64,000 nt of DNA from Pedobacter kyungheensis (lineage in GTDB: Bacteria; Bacteroidota; Bacteroidia; Sphingobacteriales; Sphingobacteriaceae). The notes beneath the pieces were generated by a model, which saw nothing but the letters and a program-made list of their open reading frames with translations, had not been told where the DNA came from and did not search any database. The DNA lies in assembly GCF_000812965.1 (NCBI RefSeq), contig NZ_JSYN01000002.1, forward strand, positions 372,001 to 436,000, given 5' to 3'. Shown piece after piece: positions 35,394 to 44,822 of the stretch; within the stretch, counting starts at the first letter, position 1, and every line of letters begins with the position of its first letter. The position numbers and the translations under genes are program-made.

Positions 35394-36521
35394 ATGGATT
35401 GTAACCGAGTTTTTGTGTCTAAAGTTAAAAGGCTAACTATTGTTTTTACGCTTTTAATCGCGTTTTTATCTATCAAAATTGATACTTTCGCTCAAGTTGA
35501 TAGCGCTGTTGTACCTGTTGATAGTGTTGTTGCCGAATCTGCTCATGCAGCTTCGGGTGAGCATGGAGCAGAAGCTGGACATGGCAAAGAAAAATTCGAG
35601 CCAACCAAAGTAATTATGGAACACATTGCGGATTCGCACATGTGGCACCTGTGGGGGCATACTTCACTACCTCTTCCTGTAATTTTATATACACCAGCTG
35701 GATTAGAAGTTTTCTCTTCTGCGCACTTTCATCATGGTGAAGAAGATTATAAAGGAACTTATAATACTTACCGTTTGGTAGAAGATCATGTTAAAGTGAT
35801 TGGTGCAAATGGTCAGGTTGATGAAGCTACTTCAGTTTTAGATTTTTCAATCACTAAAAACGTTGCTGCGATGTTCGTAGCAATCCTGGTGATATTAATC
35901 GTTTTCATTTCGGTAGCTGGTGCCTACAAAAAACGTGTAGGTAAAGCGCCTAAGGGTTTACAATCTTTAATCGAGCCAATTATTGTTTTCGTTAGAGATG
36001 ATATTGCTAAACCAAACATCGGTCATAAATACAATAAATTTATGCCTTATTTGTTAACCGTGTTTTTCTTTATCTGGTTTAACAACTTATTAGGTTTAGT
36101 TCCAATTTTCCCGGGAGGTGCAAACGTAACGGGTAACATTGCATTAACTTTCGTAATGGCTTTGGGTACTTTGATCATTGTAAATATCAATGGTAACAAA
36201 TATTATTGGAAGCATATTCTTTTACCTGACGTTCCTTTCTGGTTGTGGCCTTTAATGGTTGTGGTGGAGGTTATTGGTATTATTTCTAAGCCTTTCGCTT
36301 TAATGGTACGTTTGTTTGCGAATATCACTGCAGGTCACATTATCGTATTAAGCTTAATCTCGTTAATCTTTATTTTCGAAACATTGGCTATCGCTCCGGT
36401 TTCAGTTGCATTCGTATTGTTTATGGATGTGTTGGAATTGCTGGTAGCATTTTTACAGGCCTTTATTTTTACATTACTTACTGCCTTGTTTATTGGTATG
36501 GCAGTAGAAGAACATCATTAA
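35394..36521 (+). CDS. atpB: F0F1 ATP synthase subunit a
   Basis: A 375-aa membrane subunit forming the proton half-channels. An N-terminal signal-like helix and a ~110-residue His/Glu-rich outside region (typical extension in Bacteroidota) precede the usual helices. The helix PFALMVRLFANITAGHIIVL carries the essential Arg. It ends in VEEHH. It is 14 bases after the AtpI-like gene and 42 before atpE. Confidence 0.96.
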   Translation: MDCNRVFVSKVKRLTIVFTLLIAFLSIKIDTFAQVDSAVVPVDSVVAESAHAASGEHGAEAGHGKEKFEPTKVIMEHIADSHMWHLWGHTSLPLPVILYTPAGLEVFSSAHFHHGEEDYKGTYNTYRLVEDHVKVIGANGQVDEATSVLDFSITKNVAAMFVAILVILIVFISVAGAYKKRVGKAPKGLQSLIEPIIVFVRDDIAKPNIGHKYNKFMPYLLTVFFFIWFNNLLGLVPIFPGGANVTGNIALTFVMALGTLIIVNINGNKYYWKHILLPDVPFWLWPLMVVVEVIGIISKPFALMVRLFANITAGHIIVLSLISLIFIFETLAIAPVSVAFVLFMDVLELLVAFLQAFIFTLLTALFIGMAVEEHH

Positions 36522-36551
36522 TAGAAAACTATTTTTTACAAATTAATATAA

Positions 36552-36776
<225 letters not shown>

Positions 36777-36863
36777 TAATCACTGAAAGAATTAGGTAGG
36801 GTATTTAACGATTGGTTATTTACCCTGCCTTATTAAAAAGATTGTTTTTAAAAATTAGATAAA

Positions 36864-37358
36864 ATGGAATTAGTAACCCCAAGCATAGGATTGGTTTTTT
36901 GGACATCGATAGCATTCATCTGTTTATTGATTATACTTAGAAAGTTTGCATGGAAACCTATTTTAGGTGCTATCCACGAACGTGAGCAAAGCATTGATGA
37001 GGCTTTAAACAAAGCTGAATTGGCTAAACAGGAAATGGCCCGTTTAACCAGCCAGAACCAGGATTTAATGCAACAGGCACGTGCTGAGCGCGACGAAATT
37101 TTGAAGGAAGCTAAAACCTTAAAAGATAGTATCCTAAACGAAGCTAAAAAACAAGCTCAGGTTGAAGGTGCAAAATTGATCGAGAAAGCTAAAATCGAAA
37201 TCGAAAACCAAAAGAAAGCAGCTTTAGCTGAAGTTAAAGATCAGGTTTCTACTTTATCATTAGAAATTGCTGAACGCGTTTTACGTACACAATTAGATGA
37301 TAAAACCAAACAGGAAGCATTAGTTGCTAACTTGTTAAAAGACGTTGAATTAAACTAA
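36864..37358 (+). CDS. atpF: F0F1 ATP synthase subunit b
   Basis: A 164-aa stator subunit: one N-terminal transmembrane helix (LVFWTSIAFICLLIILRKFAW) then a long charged coiled coil with ALNKAELAKQEMARL and EILKEAKTLKDSILNEAKKQ. It links subunit a to delta and the F1 head. Positions match the standard order E-F-H-A-G. Confidence 0.95.
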   Translation: MELVTPSIGLVFWTSIAFICLLIILRKFAWKPILGAIHEREQSIDEALNKAELAKQEMARLTSQNQDLMQQARAERDEILKEAKTLKDSILNEAKKQAQVEGAKLIEKAKIEIENQKKAALAEVKDQVSTLSLEIAERVLRTQLDDKTKQEALVANLLKDVELN

Positions 37359-37419
37359 GAGTATTGCGTAAAGCGGTAGGCGGAGTAAACGCCAAACGCT
37401 AAACGCCAACCCAAAAGAT

Positions 37420-37959
37420 ATGTCAGAAATTAAAGTTGCAAGCAGATACGCCAAATCACTAATAGACCTTGCCATTGAAAACAATGCACTGCAGGATGCC
37501 TATAACGATATGGTTTTATTTGAAAAAGTGGTTGATGAAACCCCTGAGCTGGAAGCGATATTAAAGAACCCGATTGTACCTTTAGATAAAAAGACCGGAA
37601 TTTTAAATGGTATTTTTGCTGATAAGGTAGGTAAGTTAACAACTACTTTTTTCAAAACAGTGGTTAACAAAGGTCGTTCGGCTATTTTATTTGCTACTGC
37701 AAAACAGTTTGTGCAACAATACAATCAGATTAAAGGTATCGTTACTGCTGATGTTACTTCTGCTACCGCTTTAAGCGCTGCAGCTAAGGAAGAGGTTGTT
37801 GCCATTGTGAAAAAGGAATTAGGCGCTAATGAAGTTATTGTAAACGAAAAAGTTGATCAAAAACTAATTGGTGGTTTTATATTAAAAGTAGGCGATAAGC
37901 AATTTGATGCAAGTATTGCCAGCGGTTTAAATAAACTTAAAAAAGAATTTGCGCAATAG
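37420..37959 (+). CDS. atpH: F0F1 ATP synthase subunit delta
   Basis: A 179-aa stator subunit with the OSCP/delta pattern. The N-terminal helical domain begins VASRYAKSLIDLAIENNAL, followed by FFKTVVNKGRSAILFATAKQF. The C-terminal signature is LIGGFILKVGDKQFDASIASGLNKL. It connects subunit b to alpha. Its spacer from atpF carries short GC-rich repeats. Confidence 0.95.
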   Translation: MSEIKVASRYAKSLIDLAIENNALQDAYNDMVLFEKVVDETPELEAILKNPIVPLDKKTGILNGIFADKVGKLTTTFFKTVVNKGRSAILFATAKQFVQQYNQIKGIVTADVTSATALSAAAKEEVVAIVKKELGANEVIVNEKVDQKLIGGFILKVGDKQFDASIASGLNKLKKEFAQ

Positions 37960-38097
37960 CGCATGGCGATAAGCGTATAGCAGGAAACGCCGTACGCCAA
38001 ACGCCGAACAAAAAACATTGCGATAAGCGGATGGCGATAAATGCCAGGCGCCATGCGCTAAGCACTAAACATTTATAAAAAGATATAAAGTAAAATT
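37960..38097. repeat. Degenerate short-word repeats in the atpH-atpA spacer
   Basis: Variants of GCGATAAGCG, GGCGATAA and AACGCCRWACGCC recur, partly complementary to each other. Related words occur in the atpF-atpH spacer (37359-37419). They may form weak hairpins within the operon. Confidence 0.55.
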
Positions 38098-39672
38098 ATG
38101 GTAGAGGTAAGACCAGACGAAGTATCGGCAATTATCAGACAGCAATTGGCGGGCTTCAAATCAGAAACCGAACTGGAAGAAGTTGGTACCGTGTTGCAAG
38201 TAGGCGACGGTATTGCCCGCGTTTACGGTTTAACTAAAGTTCAATCAGGAGAGTTGGTTGAATTTGCAAACGGACTTCAGGGTATCGTATTAAACCTGGA
38301 AGAAGATAACGTTGGTGTGGTACTTTTAGGTGCTTCTGACGAGATCAAAGAAGGTGATACCATTAAACGTACCAAAAAAATTGCCTCTATTAAAGTTGGT
38401 GAAGGTATGCTTGGCCGTGTAGTTAACACTTTAGGAGAGTCTTTAGATGGTAAAGGTCCGATTTTAGGTGAAACTTACGAAATGCCTTTAGAGCGTAAAG
38501 CACCGGGTGTAATTTACCGTCAGCCGGTAAACGAGCCTTTACAAACTGGTATTAAAGCAATCGATGCGATGATTCCAATCGGTCGTGGTCAGCGTGAGTT
38601 GGTTATCGGCGACCGTCAGATTGGTAAAACTGCCGTTTGTATCGATACCATTATCAACCAAAAAGAATTTTATGAAGCAGGTCAGCCTGTGTTCTGTATC
38701 TATGTAGCTATCGGTCAGAAAAACTCTACTGTAGCTAACATTGTACGTACATTAGAAGAGAACGGTGCTTTACCATACACAGTTGTTGTTGCTGCTTCGG
38801 CTGCAGATCCTGCTCCAATGCAGTTCTATGCTCCGTTTGCAGGTGCTGCAATTGGCGAGTTTTTCCGTGATACAGGTAGACCAGCTTTAATTGTTTATGA
38901 TGATTTATCTAAACAAGCTGTGGCTTACCGTGAAGTATCTTTATTACTTCGTCGTCCACCGGGCCGTGAGGCTTATCCAGGTGACGTTTTCTACCTACAC
39001 AGTCGTTTATTAGAAAGAGCTGCGAAAATCAACGCTAACGATGATATCGCTAAAAACATGAACGATTTACCTGAGTCGATTAAACATATCGTTAAAGGTG
39101 GAGGTTCGTTAACAGCACTTCCAATTATCGAAACTCAGGCAGGTGACGTTTCTGCTTATATCCCAACTAACGTAATTTCGATTACTGATGGTCAGATCTT
39201 CTTAGAGTCGAACTTGTTCAACTCAGGTATCCGTCCGGCGATTAACGTAGGTATCTCTGTATCACGTGTGGGTGGTAACGCGCAAATCAAATCGATGAAA
39301 AAAGTAGCAGGTACTTTAAAGTTAGATCAGGCTCAATACCGCGAGTTAGAGGCTTTCTCTAAATTCGGTTCTGACTTAGATGCTGCAACTAAATCGGTAT
39401 TAGATAAAGGTGCACGTAACGTAGAAATGTTGAAACAAGCGCAATTCTCTCCATTTACTGTTGAGAAACAAGTTGCAATTGTTTACGCTGGTACTAAAAA
39501 CTTAATGCGTAACGTTCCCGTTAACAAGGTAAAAGAATTTGAAACTGAATTCTTAACTCAGCTGGAATTGCGTCATGCAGAAACTTTAGCGGCTTTAAAA
39601 GCTGGTAAATTTGATGACAGCATTACTGGTGTTTTAGATACAGTAGCAAAAGAAATTTCAAGTAAATACTAA
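38098..39672 (+). CDS. atpA: F0F1 ATP synthase subunit alpha
   Basis: A 524-aa non-catalytic nucleotide-binding subunit. The N-terminal beta-barrel ([14 protein letters not shown]) is followed by the P-loop [10 protein letters not shown] at about 171-180 and the alpha signature [14 protein letters not shown]. Full length. Catalytic partner beta (atpD) and epsilon (atpC) are not in this window and are presumably elsewhere, as is usual in Bacteroidota. Confidence 0.97.
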   Translation: MVEVRPDEVSAIIRQQLAGFKSETELEEVGTVLQVGDGIARVYGLTKVQSGELVEFANGLQGIVLNLEEDNVGVVLLGASDEIKEGDTIKRTKKIASIKVGEGMLGRVVNTLGESLDGKGPILGETYEMPLERKAPGVIYRQPVNEPLQTGIKAIDAMIPIGRGQRELVIGDRQIGKTAVCIDTIINQKEFYEAGQPVFCIYVAIGQKNSTVANIVRTLEENGALPYTVVVAASAADPAPMQFYAPFAGAAIGEFFRDTGRPALIVYDDLSKQAVAYREVSLLLRRPPGREAYPGDVFYLHSRLLERAAKINANDDIAKNMNDLPESIKHIVKGGGSLTALPIIETQAGDVSAYIPTNVISITDGQIFLESNLFNSGIRPAINVGISVSRVGGNAQIKSMKKVAGTLKLDQAQYRELEAFSKFGSDLDAATKSVLDKGARNVEMLKQAQFSPFTVEKQVAIVYAGTKNLMRNVPVNKVKEFETEFLTQLELRHAETLAALKAGKFDDSITGVLDTVAKEISSKY

Positions 39673-39755
39673 TTAGATACAAGTAGTGAGTATCAGGTAT
39701 CAAGATAGATTTTCCTAACTTGATACTTGGTACTTGATACTTCGATACTTAAAGA
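39673..39755. repeat. Inverted short repeats in the atpA-atpG spacer
   Basis: GTATCAGGTATCAAG and CTTGATACTTGGTAC-type segments are complementary around a short loop, and TTGATACTT repeats. It could fold into a hairpin between atpA and atpG. Confidence 0.5.
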
Positions 39756-40649
39756 ATGGCTAATTTAAAAGAAGTAAGAAACCGGATTGCATCGGTACAA
39801 TCAACACAGCAAATCACCAAAGCTATGAAAATGGTTTCGGCGGCTAAGTTGAAACGTGCTACCAACGCAATTATCGCTTTACGTCCTTATGCAACTAAAC
39901 TGAAAGAGATTTTAGGTAATCTTTCGGCCAGTTTAGAAGGCTCTTCATCACCTTTTATCCAGGAGCGTGAGCCCAATAAGGTTTTAATTGTTACTGTATC
40001 ATCAAACCGTGGTTTGGCTGGCGCTTTTAACATGAACGTAATTAAAGCGGCCAATAATTTAATTGCTGAGAAGTATAGCGAACAGTTGAAAAACGGTAAT
40101 GTAAGCATTATTTCTATCGGTAAGAAAACGCAGGATTTTTACGAGAAACGCAAATACAACGTTATCGGTAACAATAACGAAATATTTTCGGACTTAACTT
40201 TCGAAAATGTAACTAAAATTACCGATGCAATTATGGCTGGCTTTGTTAAAGGCGAGTTTGATAAAGTGGAGGTGGTGTATAACCGTTTCAGAAATGCAGC
40301 TGTACAGTTTATTACTACAGAACAGTTATTACCTTTACCTAAAACTGAACCTGTAACTGAAACAAAAGCAGATAAGAAAACAACCAATGTTGATTATATC
40401 TTAGAGCCTTCGCAAGAAGAAATTGTTGAGCAGTTAATCCCTAAATCGATTAAAATCCAGTTGTACAAAGCCGTATTAGATTCGCACGCGTCTGAGCATG
40501 GTGCACGTATGACCTCAATGGATAAAGCAACTGAGAACGCAGGTGAGCTATTGAAAGCATTAAAACTTTCGTACAACCAGGCGCGTCAGGCAGCAATTAC
40601 AACTGAGTTGACTGAGATTGTAAGTGGTGCAGCAGCATTAGAAGGATAA
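39756..40649 (+). CDS. atpG: F0F1 ATP synthase subunit gamma
   Basis: A 297-aa rotor subunit. The N-terminal helix (NLKEVRNRIASVQSTQQITKAMKMVSAAKL) and C-terminal signature (ARMTSMDKATENAGELLKALKLSYNQARQAAITTELTEI, here in two parts) form the central coiled coil that turns inside the alpha-beta ring. Last ATP synthase gene here, followed by a terminator. Confidence 0.96.
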   Translation: MANLKEVRNRIASVQSTQQITKAMKMVSAAKLKRATNAIIALRPYATKLKEILGNLSASLEGSSSPFIQEREPNKVLIVTVSSNRGLAGAFNMNVIKAANNLIAEKYSEQLKNGNVSIISIGKKTQDFYEKRKYNVIGNNNEIFSDLTFENVTKITDAIMAGFVKGEFDKVEVVYNRFRNAAVQFITTEQLLPLPKTEPVTETKADKKTTNVDYILEPSQEEIVEQLIPKSIKIQLYKAVLDSHASEHGARMTSMDKATENAGELLKALKLSYNQARQAAITTELTEIVSGAAALEG

Positions 40650-40704
40650 CATTAAGTTTGGAGTTCGGAGTCCTTAGTTTGGAGTCTGAATAACAAAACA
40701 TATT

Positions 40705-40737
40705 AAAACCCATTTCTTAATTGGAATGGGTTTTTTT
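40705..40737 (+). terminator. Terminator of the atp operon
   Basis: AAAACCCATT (40705-40714) pairs with AATGGGTTTT, loop TCTTAATTGG, and the T run continues to 40737. Confidence 0.9.
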
Positions 40738-40960
40738 GTGCTTTATATTTTCTAAATCCAGAATTATTATACTTTTTGTATTATTAAATGGAATGAAAAG
40801 GGTAGAAATAAGCTCCCTGTTACATTTATTAAAGTATAACCGGGTGCAAGGGCACTGTTGGTCTCAGAAGGCGATAAGGGAAGTTTTTGGATGTTTAAAC
40901 GCACTATATGAATGAAGCCCATCTCAGTTAAGAAATGAGCTTCGTGCTTTCTACTGGTTG
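40738..40960. other. Intergenic region after the atp operon
   Basis: An open frame from 40721 to 40915 has no recognisable protein character and begins inside the terminator, so I do not call it. Around 40914-40945 an imperfect, wobble-paired stem (GAAGC...GCTTC ends) may terminate the broken lipoprotein gene on the minus strand. Confidence 0.4.
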
Positions 40961-41592
40961 TTATAAATTTTCGAGTGTAGAACTAATACCCGATTCACCA
41001 TGTGCGCCAAGTTGAATTTTAGTATTGTTGTCTACTGAGAGTATGTTATGCATTGAATCTTTTTGCCAAAACATTTCATCAAAACGAAATGCTTTTCCTT
41101 TCGCAATGCCGCTAATGTTTGTAACCTGCAATAAATCTCCCGTTGCCTGTAATTTAACATAAATAGTATCCGAGAGTCCGTTTGGTTTTAATACTGATTT
41201 TACGGTATTAACAGGTAGGTTTACATAAGAATTCAGATCTAAATCGAAGGAACTGTTATTTTTGATTTGGTAACTAATATCTCCTGGAAGTACTCTGATT
41301 TTAGTCTTGCTTGTCTTGTTGTAAACAGTTAGACTTACTTCAAAAATACCTGAAGTTTTGTACCGATGCTCAGTTTTACTCCCTTTAGTTTCCGTAGTTC
41401 CATCACCATAGTTCCAGACATAATTATTGCCTGCAGTTGAATCTTTTGCATTCAGTTCAATTGACTGTGTTAGATACAGTGATTTTTTTTAACATTAAAA
41501 TCGGTTGTACTAATTTCTGCAATGGTTTGTTTCTTGCACGCAGCAAAGAAAAACAGGGCAATAGCTAGCCCCAATAAGCTTTTAAATTTCAT
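40961..41592 (-). pseudogene. PKD-domain lipoprotein gene interrupted by a frameshift at an A8 tract
   Basis: Starting at 41592 the reading frame gives MKFKSLLGLAIALFFFAACK, a signal peptide with lipobox and Cys. It continues to DFNVKKNHCI and stops at 41470. From the run of eight T on the plus strand (41483-41490) a second frame carries on to 40961: SLYLTQSIELNAKDSTAG, then NYVWNYGDGTTE, a PKD-fold signature, and about 120 further residues. One extra A in the tract would join them into a ~210-aa lipoprotein. It may be a disabled gene, a phase-variable gene or a sequencing error in the homopolymer. Confidence 0.8.
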
Positions 41593-41764
41593 AATGTAGT
41601 GATTTTATTTGTGTGTGCTCAAAACTAAGAAATTTTATAACTAAAAATTTAATTCATTAAAAATATTCGAATAATTAGTCGGCTTGGTCGGTTGATTTGT
41701 ACTTCGACGTATTTAATTTACCTTTCAATGTGCAAGCTTAAACAGCTTAATTATGGACTTTTAA

Positions 41765-41772
41765 TATCTTTG
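41765..41772 (+). promoter_or_regulatory. -7 element before the acid phosphatase gene
   Basis: TATCTTTG, an exact TAnnTTTG, 18 bases before the ATG. Confidence 0.5.
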
Positions 41773-41789
41773 TAACCTAATATCAGGTT

Positions 41790-42554
41790 ATGAAAAAATA
41801 CATTCTCATTATGCTCTCGCTCGTTCCGTTTTTTACTCAGGCGCAGAATCCGGCAAGAGATTATACCAATGCAGTACTTTGGCAACAAACCTCGGGCGAA
41901 TACCGCGCTTTATGCTTTCAGGCCTACAACTTTGCCCGTTTATCGTTAAAGGAGGCAGTATGGGCTGATACGAGTAGAAAACCCAATTGTGTAATTGTAG
42001 ATATTGATGAAACTGTGCTGGATAACTCAGCTTTTCAGGGGCACGAAATTAAGAAAGGACTAAGTTACAATCCTGCAGACTGGACCACCTGGACCAATTT
42101 AGTACAGGCTGACACCGTTCCGGGGGCACTTGCTTTTCTTAAGTTTGCAGCAAGCAAAAACATTGAAACCTTTTACCTCAGCAACCGCGATGAAAAGGAC
42201 TATACTGCAACCTTAAAAAACCTGCAGAAATTTGGTTTCCCTTATGCGGATGATGCACACTTGCTGGTTTCGAAAGGCACATCGAATAAAGAACCTCGCC
42301 GGCAAAAAATAGCCGAAACGCATAACATTTTAATGCTTTGTGGCGATAATCTGAGTGATTTTTCGAATATTTTTTATCGTGAAAATAAAAATACAAACGA
42401 GCAGGTAAACTTAAATCAGGCACTTTTCGGGGTGAAATTTATTGTATTGCCCAACCCCATGTATGGCGATTGGGAAAAGCCTTTGTATCAGGGTGAAAAG
42501 CTATCTGATCAGGATAAGGCAAAGCAACGTTTAGAACGATTAAAAAGTTACTAA
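41790..42554 (+). CDS. 5'-nucleotidase / acid phosphatase, lipoprotein e(P4) family
   Basis: A 254-aa exported HAD-superfamily phosphatase. The signal peptide is MKKYILIMLSLVPFFTQAQ, without a lipobox Cys although many relatives are lipoproteins. The catalytic loop is D71-I-D73-E-T in NCVIVDIDETVLDN. Later HAD motifs are FYLSNRDEK (motif II-like) and MLCGDNLSDFSN (motif IV). It dephosphorylates nucleotides in the periplasm, by family. Single gene with its own promoter element. Confidence 0.9.
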   Translation: MKKYILIMLSLVPFFTQAQNPARDYTNAVLWQQTSGEYRALCFQAYNFARLSLKEAVWADTSRKPNCVIVDIDETVLDNSAFQGHEIKKGLSYNPADWTTWTNLVQADTVPGALAFLKFAASKNIETFYLSNRDEKDYTATLKNLQKFGFPYADDAHLLVSKGTSNKEPRRQKIAETHNILMLCGDNLSDFSNIFYRENKNTNEQVNLNQALFGVKFIVLPNPMYGDWEKPLYQGEKLSDQDKAKQRLERLKSY

Positions 42555-42582
42555 GTTTCTGTAATTATTCAGCAATAAGTAT

Positions 42583-42590
42583 TACTTTTG
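42583..42590 (+). promoter_or_regulatory. -7 element before the 72-aa membrane protein
   Basis: TACTTTTG, an exact TAnnTTTG, 23 bases before the ATG. Confidence 0.5.
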
Positions 42591-42612
42591 CAGCAACATA
42601 AAAATAAACATT

Positions 42613-42831
42613 ATGGAGAACAATAAATTAAAGCACAATACAGAAAGTATGCAAACGGCTAACCAGCCAGGAATTTATAAATTGATGGTTTTTGGTGTAC
42701 TGATATGCATTGTGGGTACTTACGCACGTTTCGCTTACGATTCATGGCAAGTATCTTTAGCATCGTGGATCGTTTTGTTTATCGGTGCAATTATCGCCAT
42801 TAAAGGTGTATTCAAAATTTTAGACGCATAA
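42613..42831 (+). CDS. Small two-helix membrane protein, function unknown
   Basis: A 72-aa protein: polar N-terminus, then two hydrophobic helices (LMVFGVLICIVGTYARFAY and LASWIVLFIGAIIAIKGVF). It has its own promoter element upstream and a terminator downstream, so it is expressed alone. I do not recognise a functional family. Confidence 0.8.
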   Translation: MENNKLKHNTESMQTANQPGIYKLMVFGVLICIVGTYARFAYDSWQVSLASWIVLFIGAIIAIKGVFKILDA

Positions 42832-42851
42832 CATATTTTCTCTCTATAATA

Positions 42852-42887
42852 AAGCCTGTCTTGTTCACTCATGACAGGCTTTTTTTG
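42852..42887 (+). terminator. Terminator after the 72-aa membrane protein
   Basis: AAGCCTGTC (42852-42860) pairs with GACAGGCTT (42873-42881), followed by a T run. Confidence 0.9.
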
Positions 42888-43129
42888 TTTTTGTGCTTTT
42901 CAAAAAAAATATTTTTTTAGCCTAATTGATGCTTCAAAGCACTCAACTGGGATAATTAATGGCTGTAAAGCTCAACTCCAAGCTCTCAACTCCCAACTGC
43001 TATGGGTTACCTTAAACCAATTTTAGTATAAAGGGAAAACGCGGTACAAAAAATAAAAAGATACCGCGACTTCAATGGCCAGCGAAGATAATATCACACA
43101 AATGATTAACCCCTTAGAACCACTAAATC

Positions 43130-44020
43130 ATGAAAAGGATTATTATTGCTATGGCCGTAGCCGCATGTCTGTTCGGCTGCCAGAACGCTGAAAAAAAATA
43201 TGGCTCAGTAGCCTCAACTGAGGAAATCAGTGCAACTGATAGTACCACCAGTACAGTTGCCCCCAAAATTATTAAAACTGCCGATATGCGCTTCCGCGTT
43301 AAGGATGTGCAAAATACCAAAGAGAAATTAAGCCAGACCATTAAAGCGCAGGGAGGCACTGTAGCCGAGTTTTCTATCCAAAGTGTAATACAGGAAAGCC
43401 AGAAAGTTAAACAATCTATCGATTCGCTTAAAGAAATTACCTCTTACCGTACAGAAGGCTATCTCGTGGCTAAAGTGCCATCAGAAAGGCTCGATGATTT
43501 TACCAACGCCATTGCTAAAATGGCGGTATTTGTCGATAACCAATCCATGAAAATGGACGACCAGAGCATTAACTACCTGTCCAATAAACTCAAAGCCAAC
43601 AATAGGGTAGAAGCCGTTGAGCGGATTAATAAAATGGCAACAAAGAAAAGTCCGAATGTAGAAACCTCGCTTTTGATCAAAGATGATTATGTTGACCGGA
43701 AAATCGAAAACCTGCTGATTGATAACCGCGTAAAGTATAGCACCATTACGCTAAATTTTTATCAGGATAATACCGTTAAAACCATGATTGTGGCCAATGA
43801 TAATGTGTACGATTACAAACCAGGCTTTGCCGATCGCTTTTGGTTAGGCCTTGTAAACGGCTGGACCATTTTTAAAGAAATTATCCTTGCACTTTCTAAC
43901 CTTTGGATGTTGATACTGGTTGGTGTAGGTGTATTTTTTGTAGCAAGATATCTCATCAGAAAAAATAAACTGGCAACTGATCTGGCTACCCGGAATTTGA
44001 TTGATCGGGCAATGCAATAA
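43130..44020 (+). CDS. DUF4349 domain lipoprotein
   Basis: A 296-aa protein. The signal peptide ends CLFGC (lipobox Cys about residue 17). An outside domain begins PKIIKTADMRFRVKDVQNTKEKL, contains the coiled coil typical of DUF4349 (IAKMAVFVDNQSMKMDDQS) and ends with a C-terminal transmembrane helix (LWMLILVGVGVFFVARYLI). Both ends are membrane-linked. Function is unknown. It is followed by a strong terminator. Confidence 0.87.
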   Translation: MKRIIIAMAVAACLFGCQNAEKKYGSVASTEEISATDSTTSTVAPKIIKTADMRFRVKDVQNTKEKLSQTIKAQGGTVAEFSIQSVIQESQKVKQSIDSLKEITSYRTEGYLVAKVPSERLDDFTNAIAKMAVFVDNQSMKMDDQSINYLSNKLKANNRVEAVERINKMATKKSPNVETSLLIKDDYVDRKIENLLIDNRVKYSTITLNFYQDNTVKTMIVANDNVYDYKPGFADRFWLGLVNGWTIFKEIILALSNLWMLILVGVGVFFVARYLIRKNKLATDLATRNLIDRAMQ

Positions 44021-44041
44021 GTGATATTTATAAATCGCTCC

Positions 44042-44072
44042 ATGGTTCGTGTCCGCACGAACCATTTTTTTA
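44042..44072 (+). terminator. Terminator after the DUF4349 gene
   Basis: ATGGTTCGTG (44042-44051) pairs with CACGAACCAT (44056-44065) around TCCG, followed by seven T. Confidence 0.93.
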
Positions 44073-44100
44073 TTTCCTGAAAAGTATTTAAAAAAAGGGA

Positions 44101-44200
44101 GACCCTGAAATACCCGTCTGACCGGCGGGGCAGAAATCCGATAGCTATCGGAACAGGATGACGATTGTTTTCCCTAATGGTTTGTGCCTACACAGACCAT
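44101..44200. repeat. Palindromic repeat element with TCCGATAGCTATCGGA core
   Basis: It contains GACCGGCGGGGCAG, the 16-base palindrome TCCGATAGCTATCGGA at 44137-44152 and then CAGGATGACGAT. A partial second copy of the preceding terminator (ATGGTTTGTG...CACAGACCAT, 44177-44200) follows. Same palindrome as at 23105-23120. Confidence 0.65.
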
Positions 44201-44205
44201 TTAAA

Positions 44206-44802
44206 CTACCCCTTAAGTTTACCTGTAGCCTTTTTTACCCCTGTAACCTTACTTTTATTATCACTCACAAAAGATTCCCAGCCTGAGTAGGTTTTAGATT
44301 TGCCGCCAGTTGTAATTTTTTGGAACGAATGGCAAACCGCAACAGCCAGTCCATCAGTGGCATCTAAAAATTCGGGTGTTTCTTTAAAGTTTAGTAACCT
44401 TTGCAACATTGCTGCAACCTGTTCTTTAGTGGCATTTCCGCTACCTGTAATGGATTGTTTGATCTTTCTGGGCGAATATTCAGTTACAGAAATATTTCTG
44501 GATAAGGCAGCAGCAATAGCGGTTCCCTGTGCACGTCCTAATTTTAACAGTACCTGAATATTTTTGCCATAAAAAGGGGCTTCAATGGCCAGTACATCAG
44601 GTTTATACTGATCAAGTAAAACAACGGTTTTTTCGAAAATGCGCTGAAGTTTAAGAAAAGGATCATCGAGATGGGTCATTTTTACAATCCCCATACTAAT
44701 CAACTCTGTTTTATTTCCCTTTTCTAAAATCACACCGTAACCCATCACCGCAGTGCCCGGGTCGATGCCCATAATAACCCGTTCCTTTTTTTCGTTCAAC
44801 AT
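44206..44802 (-). CDS. ruvC: Holliday junction resolvase RuvC
   Basis: A 198-aa endonuclease resolving Holliday junctions with RuvAB. The catalytic acids are seen in MGIDPGTAVMGYG (Asp), VLAIEAPFYG (Glu) and FLDATDGLAVAVCH (two Asp). Basic C-terminal tail. The start at 44802 (MLNEKKERVIMGIDPG) is preferred; the next upstream ATG at 44820 leaves only two bases to the divergent gene. Start uncertain by six codons. Confidence 0.95.
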   Translation of the reverse strand: MLNEKKERVIMGIDPGTAVMGYGVILEKGNKTELISMGIVKMTHLDDPFLKLQRIFEKTVVLLDQYKPDVLAIEAPFYGKNIQVLLKLGRAQGTAIAAALSRNISVTEYSPRKIKQSITGSGNATKEQVAAMLQRLLNFKETPEFLDATDGLAVAVCHSFQKITTGGKSKTYSGWESFVSDNKSKVTGVKKATGKLKG

Positions 44803-44822
44803 TACAGCAATATTAAGCATAT

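Noticed and set aside
37360..38097. CRISPR-like array in atp spacers
   Set aside because: Repeats are short, degenerate and irregularly spaced, with no cas genes.
40721..40915. 64-codon ORF after the atp operon
   Set aside because: It begins inside the terminator stem and has no recognisable family.
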